From contig NZ_CP102246.1 of the NCBI RefSeq assembly GCF_024599795.1, positions 186,001-250,000 on the forward strand: 64,000 nt of DNA, written 5' to 3'. The stretch is from Enterobacter cloacae complex sp. R_G8. GTDB lineage: Bacteria; Pseudomonadota; Gammaproteobacteria; Enterobacterales; Enterobacteriaceae. The notes under the pieces are model-generated. The model searched no databases. It was not told the DNA's origin and worked only from the letters and a program-made list of their open reading frames with translations. The position numbers and the translations under genes were made by a program. This document shows, piece after piece, positions 24,305 to 39,022 of the stretch (the first letter of the stretch is position 1; each line of letters opens with the position of its first letter).

Positions 24305-25008
24305 TTATTCACCTGCTGGTGGGTTGGCGCGGCCAGTAATGCCTGACACGCGCTCAGGGCTCGTTGCCCGTCGCTCTCCTGAATGGCATCGACAATAGCC
24401 TGATGCAGATCCAGCTTCACCACTTCGTCTTGTGTAATAGAGGTAAAGTAGGTGTGGTACACCGAATGGAATAAAGAGGCAAAGGAGGTCAGGAACGGAT
24501 TGGCGCTCATCATATAGATATGTTCATGCCAGGCCATATCCACCTCAACCCAGCGTTCGCGGTTGAAATGTTTTTTCAGGAATACCATCTCTTCCATTAA
24601 GGTGTTGAGCTGCGCTTTTTGTTCTGCTGTCCCGAGCGTGGCGGCGAGCAGGCAGGCCTGAGGCTCAAGACTGCTGCGCATTATCAGAAAGTGATCGACG
24701 ACCTGATTGAAGTTGTCTTTTGTCATCCACCAGGAGAGAAGCTCCTGATCGAGGAAGTTCCAGTTGCTTTGTGGCATCACGCGCGTACCAATACGCGGAC
24801 GCGGAAGCACCATGCCTTTTGCTGTTAAGGTTTTGACGGCTTCGCGAACGGCGGTACGACTTACGCCAAACTGCTCGCCCAGCTCCATTTCACCCGGCAG
24901 GATGCTACCCGGGGCATATTTACCCGCTAAAATCAGCTGAGCCAGCTTTTCTGCCAGCACATATGACAGGTTTTTTTGGGCTGCCAGCTGTTGTGCGCTC
25001 AATGGCAT
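24301..25008 (-). CDS. yieP: GntR/FadR-family transcriptional regulator YieP
   Basis: DNA-binding regulator of 235 residues, slightly longer than the E. coli protein as I recall it. An N-terminal winged helix-turn-helix ([26 protein letters not shown], about residues 36-61) is followed by an all-helical FCD effector domain with metal-type histidines ([18 protein letters not shown]). It is the first gene of a yieP-hsrA pair, suggesting it controls the exporter. It sits next to the rRNA operon, transcribed away from it. Confidence 0.92.
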   Translation of the reverse strand: MPLSAQQLAAQKNLSYVLAEKLAQLILAGKYAPGSILPGEMELGEQFGVSRTAVREAVKTLTAKGMVLPRPRIGTRVMPQSNWNFLDQELLSWWMTKDNFNQVVDHFLIMRSSLEPQACLLAATLGTAEQKAQLNTLMEEMVFLKKHFNRERWVEVDMAWHEHIYMMSANPFLTSFASLFHSVYHTYFTSITQDEVVKLDLHQAIVDAIQESDGQRALSACQALLAAPTHQQVNK

Positions 25009-25157
25009 TGCTTTTATTCCTTAATGATTCTTGCTGATAAGTATGCCACCGTGAATGTGATTGTGGTTGCAGAGACATCAAATAGAACACTTTGTAGCTT
25101 GATTTCATCGCTGTTGGTGAAAAAAAACACGGACGGAAACTTTTTTTAAATTTCCTC

Positions 25158-25185
25158 TTGTCACTTCAGAATAACTCCCTATAAT
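25158..25185 (+). promoter_or_regulatory. rRNA operon promoter P1
   Basis: -35 TTGTCA (25158-25163), 16-bp spacer, -10 TATAAT (25180-25185), then the GC-rich discriminator gcgcctcc typical of stringently controlled P1 promoters. An A/T-rich stretch upstream (tttttttaaattt, from 25141) fits an UP element. Fis sites are expected further upstream but were not defined. Confidence 0.9.
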
Positions 25186-25253
25186 GCGCCTCCACTGACA
25201 CGGAACAACGGCACACACGCCGCCGGGTCAGCAGAGAAAAGCAAATTAAACGC

Positions 25254-25281
25254 TTGACTCTGAAGCGGGAAAGCGTAATAT
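25254..25281 (+). promoter_or_regulatory. rRNA operon promoter P2
   Basis: -35 TTGACT (25254-25259), 16-bp spacer, -10 TAATAT (25276-25281), about 96 bp downstream of P1, the standard tandem arrangement. Confidence 0.85.
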
Positions 25282-25316
25282 GCACACCCCGCGCCGCAGC
25301 GAAAACGAAGCGGCAC

Positions 25317-25328
25317 TGCTCTTTAACA
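25317..25328 (+). promoter_or_regulatory. Leader boxA antitermination element
   Basis: TGCTCTTTAACA in the rRNA leader, the NusB/NusE recognition element used for rRNA antitermination. Confidence 0.88.
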
Positions 25329-25463
25329 ATTTATCAGACAATCTGTGTGGGCACTCAAAGTGACATGGATTCTTAATGTCCTCGGACACTAAATGAATAC
25401 CAAGTCTCAACGAGTGAACACGTAATTCATTACGAAGTTTAATTCATTGAGCATCAAACTTTT

Positions 25464-27003
<1,540 letters not shown>

Positions 27004-27087
27004 CCTTAAAGAACCTGCCTTTGAAGTGCTCACACAGATTGTCTGATGAAAAGTAAATAGCAAGGCGTCTTGCGATTGAGACTGTAC

Positions 27088-27163
27088 GTCCCCTTCGTCT
27101 AGAGGCCCAGGACACCGCCCTTTCACGGCGGTAACAGGGGTTCGAATCCCCTAGGGGACGCCA
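27088..27163 (+). tRNA. tRNA-Glu (anticodon TTC) in the 16S-23S spacer
   Basis: 76 nt including the encoded CCA end. The acceptor stem pairs GTCCCCT with AGGGGAC, the anticodon loop is CCTTTCA with TTC, and the T loop is GGTTCGAATCC. It is the only tRNA in this spacer, as in E. coli rrnB, C, E and G. Confidence 0.98.
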
Positions 27164-27236
27164 CTTGCTGGTTCGTGAGTGAAAGTCACCTGCCGTCATA
27201 TCTCAAAACTGACTTGCGAGTCATGTTTGAGATATT

Positions 27237-27248
27237 TGCTCTTTAAAA
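27237..27248 (+). promoter_or_regulatory. Spacer boxA antitermination element
   Basis: TGCTCTTTAAAA in the 16S-23S spacer, about 100 bp before 23S, the second boxA of rRNA operons. Confidence 0.8.
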
Positions 27249-27344
27249 ATCTGGATCAAGCTGAAAATTGAAACGACACACAGTTATGTGTGTTCGAGTC
27301 TCTCAAATTTTCGCAATCAGAAGTGAAACATCTTCGGGTTGTGA

Positions 27345-30249
<2,905 letters not shown>

Positions 30250-30316
30250 ACAACGCCGAAGCTGTTTCGGCGGACGAGAGACAGAAGATTTTCAGCCTGA
30301 TACAGATAACAGAATT

Positions 30317-30436
30317 TGCCTGGCGGCTTTAGCGCGGTGGTCCCACCTGACCCCATGCCGAACTCAGAAGTGAAACGCCGTAGCGCCGATGGTAGTGTGG
30401 GGTCTCCCCATGTGAGAGTAGGGAACTGCCAGGCAT
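30317..30436 (+). rRNA. 5S ribosomal RNA
   Basis: 120 nt, TGCCTGGCGGC...ACTGCCAGGCAT, with closing stem TGCCTGGC and GCCAGGCA. It reads ctttagcgcgg near position 12, where E. coli has ccgtagcgcgg as I remember it. It is the last RNA of the operon; no distal tRNA follows. Confidence 0.98.
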
Positions 30437-30447
30437 TAATTAAGAAG

Positions 30448-30477
30448 AACCCCGTACCGTAAGGTGCGGGGTTTTTT
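30448..30477 (+). terminator. Rho-independent terminator of the rRNA operon
   Basis: Stem CCCCGTACC (30450-30458) with GGTGCGGGG (30463-30471), loop GTAA, then six T. It starts 11 bp after 5S. A second, weaker hairpin (ccctcactctgcgggagaggg, 30490-30510) follows and may serve the convergent mobB. Confidence 0.93.
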
Positions 30478-30513
30478 GCATTTGTTTTCTCCCTCACTCT
30501 GCGGGAGAGGGCA

Positions 30514-31017
30514 TCAGACCGCACACCATCCCACAATAAACTCAGCAATCCTATCCTCATCATTTAAATCCAGCACCGGAACCTCAACATCGAGAGCGAC
30601 ATCGCTGGCCACCGCAATAACATGCTCATCCAGCGTTAACTCACTAACATCGTGCCCGGCATCACTTCTGAACAGCAGGATCTTTGCAACTGCTTCATGC
30701 TTAAACCCCTCAACCAGCACCAGATCCAGCGTGGAATGATCCATCCGACTGACCAGATACGCGAGATCCAGCGGTGCTTCATCAGGCGTTTCCGTCATCA
30801 ATGCCCAGCGCTGATCACTTGCCACCATGGTTTGCGCGGCACCTGCCTTACGCAGTTCATAGCTGTCTTTTCCCGGTTTATCGACATCCATATTGTGGTG
30901 GGTATGTTTGATCAGTCCGGGGCGAATGCCTCTGGCACAAAGTGCGGGTATCAGCTTTTTAAGCAGCGTCGTTTTCCCGGTACCACTCCAGGCTGCAATA
31001 GCTAAAACAGGCGTCAT
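30514..31017 (-). CDS. mobB: Molybdopterin-guanine dinucleotide biosynthesis adaptor MobB
   Basis: GTP-binding P-loop protein that assists MobA in making the MGD cofactor. It is 167 residues. The P-loop is [12 protein letters not shown] (about residues 9-20). The later segments [11 protein letters not shown] and [10 protein letters not shown] fit the family. Its ATG overlaps the mobA stop (ATGA, 31014-31017). MGD is the cofactor of the formate dehydrogenase encoded at 55264-58314. Confidence 0.94.
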   Translation of the reverse strand: MTPVLAIAAWSGTGKTTLLKKLIPALCARGIRPGLIKHTHHNMDVDKPGKDSYELRKAGAAQTMVASDQRWALMTETPDEAPLDLAYLVSRMDHSTLDLVLVEGFKHEAVAKILLFRSDAGHDVSELTLDEHVIAVASDVALDVEVPVLDLNDEDRIAEFIVGWCAV

Positions 31018-31598
31018 TTTTTCTCCTGCATGGTCTGTAAATCTTCCGTCGTATTCACGTTCACAAATGCAGATTTCCAGTCGCTAAAATCAACGGAATG
31101 GCCGCCTGACTGACGCATAAACACCATCACTCTTCGCTCTCCAGCCGTCAGATAATCCTGCAGCGCTGGAATTAATGATCGATGAATCAACGTAATAGCA
31201 GGATGGTCACGCTCACCGTCATGTACCCACACAACCGGCGCTACGCCACGAAACGTCATCAGACGCTCGACAAGACAAGAGGGAATAAACGGCGTATCGC
31301 ACGGGCAGAAAACAAACCACTCTGCCAGAGACTGCTGCATAACCGAGAGCATGCCGGCCAACGGTCCGGGGTAATTTCCAAGAGTATCCTGATATACGGG
31401 GTATCCGCTGCGTTGATAAATATCGATATGGCGGTTGGCACTGATAGCCATTGCCGTAACCTGATCTGCAAGCGTATCAGCAACATGTTGCCATAATGGC
31501 TTACCGTTAAGGTGCAGAAGCCCCTTATCTTGTCCCCCCATGCGCGTTGCTCTGCCACCCGCCAGAACCACTCCGATGATTTCCTGACCCGGATTCAC
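31014..31598 (-). CDS. mobA: Molybdenum cofactor guanylyltransferase MobA
   Basis: Adds GMP from GTP to molybdopterin, yielding MGD for DMSO-reductase-family enzymes. It is 194 residues, the E. coli length. The nucleotidyltransferase signature [17 protein letters not shown] is at residues 12-28, and the catalytic metal-binding FCPCDTPF near residue 97. It is the first gene of the mobA-mobB pair, in an operon convergent with the rRNA operon. Confidence 0.96.
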   Translation of the reverse strand: MNPGQEIIGVVLAGGRATRMGGQDKGLLHLNGKPLWQHVADTLADQVTAMAISANRHIDIYQRSGYPVYQDTLGNYPGPLAGMLSVMQQSLAEWFVFCPCDTPFIPSCLVERLMTFRGVAPVVWVHDGERDHPAITLIHRSLIPALQDYLTAGERRVMVFMRQSGGHSVDFSDWKSAFVNVNTTEDLQTMQEKK

Positions 31599-31666
31599 AA
31601 ATATCGCCTCTTTTATTGTGGGATTGACCCTGCTAACGTGTCACTCTAAATGAAAGGAGCACCACC

Positions 31667-31936
31667 ATGAAATGTAAACGTCTGAATGAAGTCATTGAAC
31701 TCCTCCAGCCAGCCTGGCAAAAAGAGCCAGAGCTGAATCTGATGCAATTTTTACAGAAACTGGCGAAAGAGTCAGGTTTTGAAGGTGAACTGACAGACCT
31801 TTCTGACGACATCCTGATCTATCACCTCAAAATGCGTGACTCTGCCAAAGATGCTGTTATTCCTGGTATTCAGAAAGATTATGAGGAAGATTTTAAAACC
31901 GCATTGCTGCGCGCCCGAGGCGTAATTAAAGAGTAA
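31667..31936 (+). CDS. yihD: DUF1040 protein YihD
   Basis: 89-residue cytoplasmic protein of unknown function, conserved in Enterobacteriaceae. It is acidic, with no membrane segment and no catalytic motif that I recognise. A clear ribosome-binding site (gaaaggagcaccacc) precedes the ATG. It is followed 75 bp later by srkA. Assignment is by sequence and by its place between mobA and srkA, as in E. coli. Confidence 0.92.
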   Translation: MKCKRLNEVIELLQPAWQKEPELNLMQFLQKLAKESGFEGELTDLSDDILIYHLKMRDSAKDAVIPGIQKDYEEDFKTALLRARGVIKE

Positions 31937-32011
31937 AAGCTTGTAAGCGGCGGCACCGAAATCGCCACAAGATGATATCCTGAATCATTCGTATAATTTC
32001 CGGATGATCGG

Positions 32012-32998
32012 ATGAACGACCAGGCTTTCACTTTCCAGACATTACACCCGGATACCATTATGGATGCGCTGTTTGAGCAGGGTATTCGGGTGGATTCCGG
32101 GCTAACCCCATTAAATAGCTACGAAAACCGCGTCTATCAATTCCAGGACGAGGATCGTCAGCGCTTCGTTGTGAAGTTCTATCGTCCCAAGCGCTGGTCC
32201 GCTGAACAAATTCAGGAAGAGCATCAGTTTGCTCACGATCTGCTGAATGATGAAGTTCCTGTTGCCGCACCGATAAAATTCAATAACCAAACGTTGCTTA
32301 TGCACGAAGGGTTTTACTACGCCGTATTTCCCAGTCTGGGGGGCCGCCAGTTTGAAGCGGACAATATCGACCAAATGGAGTGGGTTGCCCGCTATCTGGG
32401 GCGCATGCATCAGACGGGATGCAAAACGCCGTTTATTGCCCGCCCGACTATAGGTACTCAGGAATACCTTATTGAACCCCGTCAGGTCTTCGAAACCTCA
32501 GCGCTTATCCCCTCTGCGTTGAAGGACGCGTTTCTCAGCGCGACGGATAAACTTATTGGGGCGGTAAAAGCCTGCTGGCGCGATGATATTTCCGTTCTGC
32601 GTCTGCATGGTGATTGTCATGCCGGGAATATTCTCTGGCGCGATGGCCCACTGTTTGTTGACCTCGATGATGCGCGGATGGGGCCGGCCGTGCAGGATTT
32701 GTGGATGCTGCTCAACGGCGACAAAGCCGAGCAACGTATGCAGCTTGAAACGATTATTGAAGCCTATGAAGAGTTTAGCCCTTTTAATTCAGACGAAATT
32801 GCCCTGATAGAGCCTTTACGCGCGATGCGTTTTGTTTATTATCTCGCATGGTTAATCAGGCGTTGGGATGACCCCGCATTTCCTCGTAATTTCCCGTGGC
32901 TTACCGGAGAGGATTACTGGCGTAGCCAGATATCCACATTTACTGAGCAGGTTAAGGTTCTTCAGGAGCCCCCTCTGCAATTAACGCCGATGTATTAA
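32012..32998 (+). CDS. srkA: Stress response Ser/Thr kinase SrkA (RdoA, YihE)
   Basis: Protein kinase with a fold related to aminoglycoside phosphotransferases and choline kinase; in E. coli it is Cpx-regulated and protects against programmed death under stress. It is 328 residues. The Brenner-type catalytic motif LHGDCHAGN contains the base Asp201. The metal-binding segment FVDLDDARMG is at about residues 215-224. It is 27 bp upstream of dsbA and probably shares transcripts with it. Confidence 0.95.
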   Translation: MNDQAFTFQTLHPDTIMDALFEQGIRVDSGLTPLNSYENRVYQFQDEDRQRFVVKFYRPKRWSAEQIQEEHQFAHDLLNDEVPVAAPIKFNNQTLLMHEGFYYAVFPSLGGRQFEADNIDQMEWVARYLGRMHQTGCKTPFIARPTIGTQEYLIEPRQVFETSALIPSALKDAFLSATDKLIGAVKACWRDDISVLRLHGDCHAGNILWRDGPLFVDLDDARMGPAVQDLWMLLNGDKAEQRMQLETIIEAYEEFSPFNSDEIALIEPLRAMRFVYYLAWLIRRWDDPAFPRNFPWLTGEDYWRSQISTFTEQVKVLQEPPLQLTPMY

Positions 32999-33025
32999 TT
33001 GGACACACCCAGGAGAGAGTTAATC

Positions 33026-33649
33026 ATGAAAAAAATTTGGCTGGCGCTGGCAGGTATGATTCTGGCATTTAGCGCTTCTGCTGCGCAGTTTACCGACGGC
33101 AAACAGTACATCACACTGGAAAAGCCCGTTGCTGGCGAGCCACAGGTTCTGGAGTTCTTTTCGTTCTATTGCCCACATTGCTACCAGTTCGAGCAGGTGC
33201 TGCATGTTTCTGACAACGTGAAGAAAAAGCTGCCGGAAGGCACCAAAATGACCAAATACCACGTAGAATTCCTGGGTCCATTGGGTAAAGACCTGACTCA
33301 GGCGTGGGCTGTTGCCATTGCACTGGGTGTGGAAGATAAGATCACTTCTCCAATGTTTGAAGCCGTGCAGAAAACCCAGACCGTTCAGACCACGGCTGAT
33401 ATCCGTAAAGTGTTCGTTGACGCTGGTGTGAAAGGTGAAGACTATGACGCTGCGTGGAACAGCTTTGTCGTGAAATCTCTGGTGGCTCAACAGGAAAAAG
33501 CTGCTGCCGATCTGCAACTGCAGGGCGTTCCGGCGATGTATGTTAACGGCAAATATCAGCTGAACATGCAGGGCATGGACACCAGCAGCATGGATATCTT
33601 CGTACAGCAGTACGCAGACACCGTGAAATACCTGGTCGAGAAGAAGTAA
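33026..33649 (+). CDS. dsbA: Thiol:disulfide interchange protein DsbA
   Basis: Periplasmic oxidase that introduces disulfides into exported proteins and is reoxidised by DsbB. It is 207 residues. The signal peptide is residues 1-19 ([19 protein letters not shown]). The active site CPHC is at residues 49-52, and the cis-proline loop GVPAMYV is present. The start was set at MKKIWLAL, preceded by aggagagagtt; an in-frame TTG further upstream has no support. The fimbrial subunit and chaperone in this window are typical clients. Confidence 0.97.
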   Translation: MKKIWLALAGMILAFSASAAQFTDGKQYITLEKPVAGEPQVLEFFSFYCPHCYQFEQVLHVSDNVKKKLPEGTKMTKYHVEFLGPLGKDLTQAWAVAIALGVEDKITSPMFEAVQKTQTVQTTADIRKVFVDAGVKGEDYDAAWNSFVVKSLVAQQEKAAADLQLQGVPAMYVNGKYQLNMQGMDTSSMDIFVQQYADTVKYLVEKK

Positions 33650-33661
33650 ACCCAATGATAT

Positions 33662-33690
33662 AAAAACGCCGGTCATTGACCGGCGTTTTT
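33662..33690. terminator. Bidirectional terminator between dsbA and yihG
   Basis: AAAAACGCCGGT, loop CATTG, then ACCGGCGTTTTT: a symmetric stem flanked by A and T runs, able to stop transcription from both sides. Its right arm lies inside the coding end of yihG. Confidence 0.92.
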
Positions 33691-34581
33691 GTTTGAAGCT
33701 TTGATGTTCTCTATCTGCTCATCTTTCTCTTTCCAGAGCGTATTAAGCCAAAGCTGGAAACGACGTTTGAAGTTCTTATCGTTAACGTAATCCCCATGCA
33801 GTTCGGTATCAATTGGCACCAGATCGACACGAACAACAATACGCGTCAGCTTGCCGCTGAGCATATCGAAGAAAGGCGTCTTATCGTTTTCCGGATAGCA
33901 GAGCGTCACGTTCAGTAATTTATCGAACTGCGCCCCCAGCACGTTAAGCGCCATTGCAATTCCCGCCGCCTTGGGCGGCAGCAGGTTCTGGTATGGAGAG
34001 CGAGTCTGGAGACGCTTCTCGTCTGTAAACCGTGAGCCTTCGACAAAGTTCACAATTGTCGTTGGATGAGCGCGAAATTTCTCGCACGAACGTCGCGTCG
34101 TTTCCACATCTTTACCACGACGCTCCGGGTGACGAATCAAATAGCTGCGCGAATAGCGTTTCATAAATGGCATATCCAGCGCCCAGCAGGCCAGGCCGAT
34201 AAAAGGTACCCAGGCCAGCTGTTGCTTCAGGAAGTATTTATTCATCGGGATATGCTTACGGAACAGCACGCATAGCACCACGATGTCGGCCCAGCTGTGG
34301 TGATTGCAGATCAGCAGATACCAGTTCTTTTTATTGAGTCTTTCGAGACCCTCAACGTCCCACTTAAGATGGGGGTTCAGGTACAGCAGGGTGGCTAACC
34401 CTTCGCACCAGCAGTACATCATGAAATTACAAAACGCCGACACGGCTCGCCAAACCGTAGGCAAAGGTAACAGCAATTTAATTATCCCGGCGATGATGAT
34501 CGGTACAGAACAAGCGATCGTCACCAGAATAGTTAAAATGATGCTTAACAGTAATGTTATTGCAGCGAGCAATCTCGACAT
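33673..34581 (-). CDS. yihG: Lysophospholipid-type acyltransferase YihG
   Basis: PlsC-family acyltransferase of the inner membrane; E. coli YihG is reported as a lysophosphatidic acid acyltransferase affecting phospholipid acyl composition. From the ATG at 34579-34581 it is 302 residues. The frame is open further upstream, but those residues do not resemble the family; the E. coli start lies about nine codons before this Met, with no ATG here. The HX4D motif NHHSWAD and the motif FVEGSRFT are present. An N-terminal membrane helix is visible. The last codons (KNAGQ) sit in the dsbA terminator. The E. coli gene yihF, expected before it, is absent. Confidence 0.9.
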   Translation of the reverse strand: MSRLLAAITLLLSIILTILVTIACSVPIIIAGIIKLLLPLPTVWRAVSAFCNFMMYCWCEGLATLLYLNPHLKWDVEGLERLNKKNWYLLICNHHSWADIVVLCVLFRKHIPMNKYFLKQQLAWVPFIGLACWALDMPFMKRYSRSYLIRHPERRGKDVETTRRSCEKFRAHPTTIVNFVEGSRFTDEKRLQTRSPYQNLLPPKAAGIAMALNVLGAQFDKLLNVTLCYPENDKTPFFDMLSGKLTRIVVRVDLVPIDTELHGDYVNDKNFKRRFQLWLNTLWKEKDEQIENIKASNKNAGQ

Positions 34582-35020
34582 GATGAGCTTTTTCAAATAG
34601 TTAGCTGTAATTAAGCGACCGATTATTCGGTGCAGGGCGCTGATTTTATCAGAAATCAGACAAAATAATGGCGCTTTCATACTGTGACATGATGGCTTAT
34701 CTCCCGCCGCAGAAGATTTCACTACAATTACGCTGCAAACGGGGTATATATCCACATATGCTATATTTTCATCATCAGGCAATATAAATCAGGGGTTGTA
34801 TATAACCTTATGATAATGAAGTGTAAATTATATAACTCTGTGAGATTGTAGCGTTTGTTATTCATATGAAGTGAAAGTATTCACAAAGTTATCCACAGAT
34901 TTGTTTTTGCGAGCGATCCTCACGATCGCAAAATCTTTTCCTGTATCAGGCGCTAATAACTGATGTTTTCATCCTTCTGTGGCATCCTTTACCCATAAAT
35001 TGATTAAAGGCACGGACATT
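34582..35020. other. Intergenic region between divergent yihG and polA
   Basis: About 440 bp of AT-rich DNA expected to hold the divergent yihG and polA promoters. It contains a perfect DnaA box (34889-34897). The open frame extending yihG upstream covers part of it but does not look like protein of the family. No RNA gene was recognised. Confidence 0.6.
34889..34897 (+). promoter_or_regulatory. Perfect DnaA box upstream of polA
   Basis: TTATCCACA, 123 bp before the polA ATG. DnaA has been reported to stimulate polA expression in E. coli. The sequence match is exact; function here is an inference. Confidence 0.7.
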
Positions 35021-37813
35021 ATGGTTCAGATCCCAGAAAACCCTCTTATTCTCGTCGACGGCTCTTCTTACCTGTATCGGGCGTATCATGCGTTTCCTCC
35101 TCTGACCAATAGCGCAGGGGAACCTACCGGCGCGATGTACGGTGTGCTTAACATGCTGCGCAGCCTGATCCTTCAGTATCAGCCAACCCACGCGGCAGTC
35201 GTATTTGATGCGAAAGGCAAAACCTTCCGCGATGAGCTGTTTGAGCATTACAAATCCCACCGTCCGCCAATGCCTGACGATCTGCGTGCGCAGATTGAGC
35301 CGCTGCATGCGATGGTGAAAGCGATGGGTCTGCCACTGCTGGCGGTTTCAGGTGTGGAAGCGGATGACGTCATTGGCACTCTGGCCCGTGAAGCCGAAAA
35401 AATGGGCCGTCCGGTTCTCATCAGTACTGGTGATAAAGATATGGCGCAGCTGGTGACGCCAGGGATCACCCTGATTAACACCATGACCAACACCATCCTC
35501 GGCCCTGAAGAGGTGGTCGCAAAATATGGCGTGCCGCCAGAGCTGATTATCGACTTCCTCGCATTGATGGGCGACTCATCAGATAACATCCCGGGCGTGC
35601 CGGGCGTTGGCGAAAAAACGGCACAGGCGCTCCTTCAGGGACTGGGTGGGCTGGATACGCTGTATGCGGAGTCTGACAAAATCGCCGGGCTCTCCTTCCG
35701 TGGCGCAAAAACTATGGCCGGGAAGCTGGAAGAGAATAAAGAGGTGGCTTATCTCTCCTATAAGCTGGCGACGATTAAAACCGATGTTGAGCTGGAACTG
35801 GGATGTGAACAGCTAGAAGTGCAACAGCCATCAGCAGACGATCTGCTGGGTTTGTTTAAAAAATATGAATTTAAGCGCTGGACCACCGACGTGGAAGCCG
35901 GTAAATGGCTGCAGGCAAAAGGCGCCAAACCTGCAGCGAAGCCAAAAGAGACGATTGTCATCGATGCCGACGATCAGGCAGAAGAGGAAGCCGCTGCGCT
36001 CTCTTTTGAGCACTACGAAACCGTTCTTGAAGAGTCACAGCTGGTTGCCTGGATCGAGAAACTGAAAAAAGCGCCGGTGTTTGCTTTCGACACGGAAACC
36101 GACAGTCTGGATAACATTATCGCCAATATGGTGGGCCTGTCCTTTGCGACAGAGCCGGGTATCGCTGCTTATGTTCCCGTTGCACATGATTACCTGGACG
36201 CTCCGGAGCAACTCTCTCGCGAACGCGTGCTTGAGCTGCTTAAGCCGATTCTGGAAGACGACAAGGCGTTGAAGGTAGGGCAAAACCTCAAATACGACCG
36301 CGGTATTCTGCAAAACTATGGTATTGAGCTGCGCGGTATCGCGTTTGATACCATGCTGGAATCCTACATTCTGGACAGTGTAGCGGGTCGTCATGATATG
36401 GACTCCCTGTCTGACCGCTGGCTGAAGCACAAAACCATCACCTTCGAAGAGATTGCCGGAAAAGGCAAAAATCAGCTCACCTTTAACCAGATTGCGCTGG
36501 AAGAGGCAGGACGCTACGCGGCAGAAGATGCCGACGTCACGCTGCAGTTGCATCTGAAAATGTGGCCAAAACTGCAGAAGCACGAAGGGCCGCTGAATGT
36601 GTTTCAGAACATCGAGATGCCGCTGGTACCTGTCCTTTCACGCATCGAGCGTAACGGCGTAAAAATCGACCCGACGGTACTGCACAACCACTCGGGTGAA
36701 CTTGCCCAGCGTCTGACCGAACTTGAGCAAAAGGCGCATGAGCTTGCCGGTGAGCCGTTTAACCTCTCATCGCCAAAACAGCTGCAAACCATCCTGTTTG
36801 AAAAGCAGGGGATCAAACCGCTGAAGAAAACGCCAGGCGGTGCACCATCCACCTCGGAAGAGGTGCTGGAGGAGCTGGCGCTGGATTATCCACTGCCAAA
36901 AGTCATTCTGGAGTACCGTGGTCTGGCAAAGCTGAAATCGACTTACACCGATAAGCTGCCGCTGATGATCAACCCGAAAACGGGTCGTGTGCATACCTCA
37001 TACCATCAGGCGGTGGCGGCTACTGGTCGACTCTCCTCGACCGATCCAAACTTGCAGAACATCCCAGTACGAAATGAAGAAGGGCGACGCATTCGTCAGG
37101 CGTTTATTGCGCCTGATGACTATCTGATTGTCTCTGCTGACTACTCGCAAATCGAGCTGCGCATTATGGCGCACCTCTCGCGTGATAAGGGGCTGCTGAC
37201 AGCATTTGCCGAAGGGAAGGATATCCACCGGGCAACCGCCGCTGAAGTCTTCGGTCTGCCGCTGGACAGCGTGACAAACGAACAACGCCGCAGCGCGAAA
37301 GCAATCAACTTCGGCCTGATTTACGGCATGAGCGCCTTCGGTCTTTCACGCCAGCTCAATATTCCGCGTAAAGAGTCGCAGAAGTATATGGATCTCTACT
37401 TCGAGCGTTATCCGGGTGTACTGGAGTATATGGAACGCACCCGCGCTCAGGCGAAGGAGAAAGGCTACGTTGAAACCCTGGACGGTCGTCGTCTCTACCT
37501 ACCTGACATCAAATCCAGCAATGCGGCGCGCCGTGCGGGCGCAGAACGTGCCGCAATCAACGCCCCGATGCAAGGAACCGCTGCTGACATTATCAAACGC
37601 GCAATGATTGCCGTGGATGCCTGGCTGGAAAAAGAGAAACCGCGTGTGAAAATGATCATGCAGGTACACGATGAACTGGTGTTCGAAGTGCACAAAGACG
37701 ATCTCGATAGCGTGTCGAAGAAGATCCACGAACTGATGGAAAGCAGCATGAAACTTGATGTGCCGTTGCTGGTGGAAGTGGGGAGTGGTGAAAACTGGGA
37801 TCAGGCTCACTAA
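35021..37813 (+). CDS. polA: DNA polymerase I
   Basis: Gap-filling and Okazaki-fragment processing polymerase. It is 930 residues from [16 protein letters not shown]. Three domains are seen in order. The 5'-3' exonuclease is at residues 1 to about 320. The 3'-5' exonuclease has motif FDTETDSLD near residue 354. The polymerase domain has motif [12 protein letters not shown], motif [15 protein letters not shown] and motif [16 protein letters not shown] 42 bp upstream is in frame but was not chosen. Spot 42 follows 149 bp after the stop. Confidence 0.98.
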   Translation: MVQIPENPLILVDGSSYLYRAYHAFPPLTNSAGEPTGAMYGVLNMLRSLILQYQPTHAAVVFDAKGKTFRDELFEHYKSHRPPMPDDLRAQIEPLHAMVKAMGLPLLAVSGVEADDVIGTLAREAEKMGRPVLISTGDKDMAQLVTPGITLINTMTNTILGPEEVVAKYGVPPELIIDFLALMGDSSDNIPGVPGVGEKTAQALLQGLGGLDTLYAESDKIAGLSFRGAKTMAGKLEENKEVAYLSYKLATIKTDVELELGCEQLEVQQPSADDLLGLFKKYEFKRWTTDVEAGKWLQAKGAKPAAKPKETIVIDADDQAEEEAAALSFEHYETVLEESQLVAWIEKLKKAPVFAFDTETDSLDNIIANMVGLSFATEPGIAAYVPVAHDYLDAPEQLSRERVLELLKPILEDDKALKVGQNLKYDRGILQNYGIELRGIAFDTMLESYILDSVAGRHDMDSLSDRWLKHKTITFEEIAGKGKNQLTFNQIALEEAGRYAAEDADVTLQLHLKMWPKLQKHEGPLNVFQNIEMPLVPVLSRIERNGVKIDPTVLHNHSGELAQRLTELEQKAHELAGEPFNLSSPKQLQTILFEKQGIKPLKKTPGGAPSTSEEVLEELALDYPLPKVILEYRGLAKLKSTYTDKLPLMINPKTGRVHTSYHQAVAATGRLSSTDPNLQNIPVRNEEGRRIRQAFIAPDDYLIVSADYSQIELRIMAHLSRDKGLLTAFAEGKDIHRATAAEVFGLPLDSVTNEQRRSAKAINFGLIYGMSAFGLSRQLNIPRKESQKYMDLYFERYPGVLEYMERTRAQAKEKGYVETLDGRRLYLPDIKSSNAARRAGAERAAINAPMQGTAADIIKRAMIAVDAWLEKEKPRVKMIMQVHDELVFEVHKDDLDSVSKKIHELMESSMKLDVPLLVEVGSGENWDQAH

Positions 37814-37961
37814 CGGTTCGGCGAATAACGCGCTTTTTATGTAAGTTAGCAACATAACGACGTGCGTTTTGTGACGATCATTAGAATTCCCTATGTAAAG
37901 AATGAAAAAAAACTACAAAAAGTGCTTTTTCTACAGCAAAAAAAGGGGTAGAGTTAGCGGC

Positions 37962-38070
37962 GTAGGGTACAGAGGTAAGATGTTCTATCTTTCAGACCTT
38001 TTACTTCACGTAATCGGATTTGGCTGAATATTTTAGCCGCCCCAGTCAGTAATGACTGGGGCGTTTTTTA
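37962..38070 (+). ncRNA. spf: Spot 42 small RNA
   Basis: 109 nt from GTAGGGTACAGAGG to the terminator stem GCCCCAGTC...GACTGGGGC and T6. As far as I recall it is identical to E. coli spf. A -10-like TAGAGT lies at 37949-37954, seven bases before the start. Spot 42 is Hfq-dependent, is repressed by cAMP-CRP and base-pairs with mRNAs of carbon metabolism such as galK. Position after polA and before yihA is conserved. Confidence 0.96.
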
Positions 38071-38125
38071 TTGCGGCAAAGAAAATGACAGACAAAAAAA
38101 AGCGCGGACATTTCCGCGCCGGGTA

Positions 38126-38755
38126 TTACTCTTCTTCCGCTTCTGTCGCGGGTTCCAGCTCGTTGAACCAGCTATCGAGCTTCTGACGCAGCTTATCCAC
38201 CCCCTGCTTTTTCAGCGAGGAGAACGGCTCAACCTGCACGTCACCATTGAAGGCCAGTACTGCTTCGCGAACCATATTCACCTGCGCTTTACGCGCGCCG
38301 CTCGCCAGCTTATCCGCTTTTGTCAGCAGCACCAGAACAGCAATATCACTTGCGACAGCCCAGTCGATCATCTGCTGATCAAGGTCTTTCAGCGGGTGAC
38401 GGATATCCATCAGCACGACCAGACCTTTCAGGCACATGCGTTTTTCCAGGTATTCACCCAGCGCACGCTGCCACTTGATCTTCATCTCTTCCGGTACCTG
38501 CGCGTAACCGTACCCCGGTAAGTCGACCAGGCGTTTGCCTTCAGCCACTTCAAACAGGTTAATGAGCTGAGTTCGGCCAGGTGTTTTTGAGGTACGCGCC
38601 AGGCTCTTCTGATTGGTCAGCGTATTCAGAGCGCTGGATTTACCCGCATTCGAGCGGCCAGCAAAGGCCACTTCGATGCCGGTATCAGAAGGCAGGTGGC
38701 GAATATCGGGCGCACTGGTGACAAAATGCGTCTGTTGGTAGTTCCAGGTAGTCAC
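38126..38755 (-). CDS. yihA: Ribosome biogenesis GTP-binding protein YihA (YsxC/EngB)
   Basis: Essential TRAFAC-class GTPase involved in large-subunit assembly or septation. It is 209 residues from a GTG start (GTG ACT ACC TGG), preceded by ttggagacgacc. A longer frame to 38809 begins with residues foreign to the family. The P-loop is GRSNAGKSS, switch II is DLPGYGYA, and the base-recognition motif is TKADK. It is convergent with spf, with 55 bp between them. Confidence 0.93.
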   Translation of the reverse strand: MTTWNYQQTHFVTSAPDIRHLPSDTGIEVAFAGRSNAGKSSALNTLTNQKSLARTSKTPGRTQLINLFEVAEGKRLVDLPGYGYAQVPEEMKIKWQRALGEYLEKRMCLKGLVVLMDIRHPLKDLDQQMIDWAVASDIAVLVLLTKADKLASGARKAQVNMVREAVLAFNGDVQVEPFSSLKKQGVDKLRQKLDSWFNELEPATEAEEE

Positions 38756-39022
38756 GTGGTCGTCTCCAAAAATCGTAATCTGCGGGGGATTATACCTGAA
38801 TGCGGGCAAAAGGCTTTTTTCATTGTGCCTGGCCTGTAGGCTTAAGCCCTGGCCGATGTGAGAGATCGGCTATTAATACTATGGGAGATTTCAGAGAAAT
38901 CGCAGGTGTAAAAAAATACAAACTGTTTTAAATCATAGGATTAATATTGAGTCATTATCTGAAAATCCGTTTTTGTACTCTTTCGTTGCTTGTTAGTTTA
39001 ACTGAACAAGGTAAAGTGTGCG

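Noticed and set aside
34582..34782. A 67-residue N-terminal extension of YihG
   Set aside because: The extension has no similarity to the family, and the membrane helix typical of the YihG N-terminus starts at the ATG at 34581.
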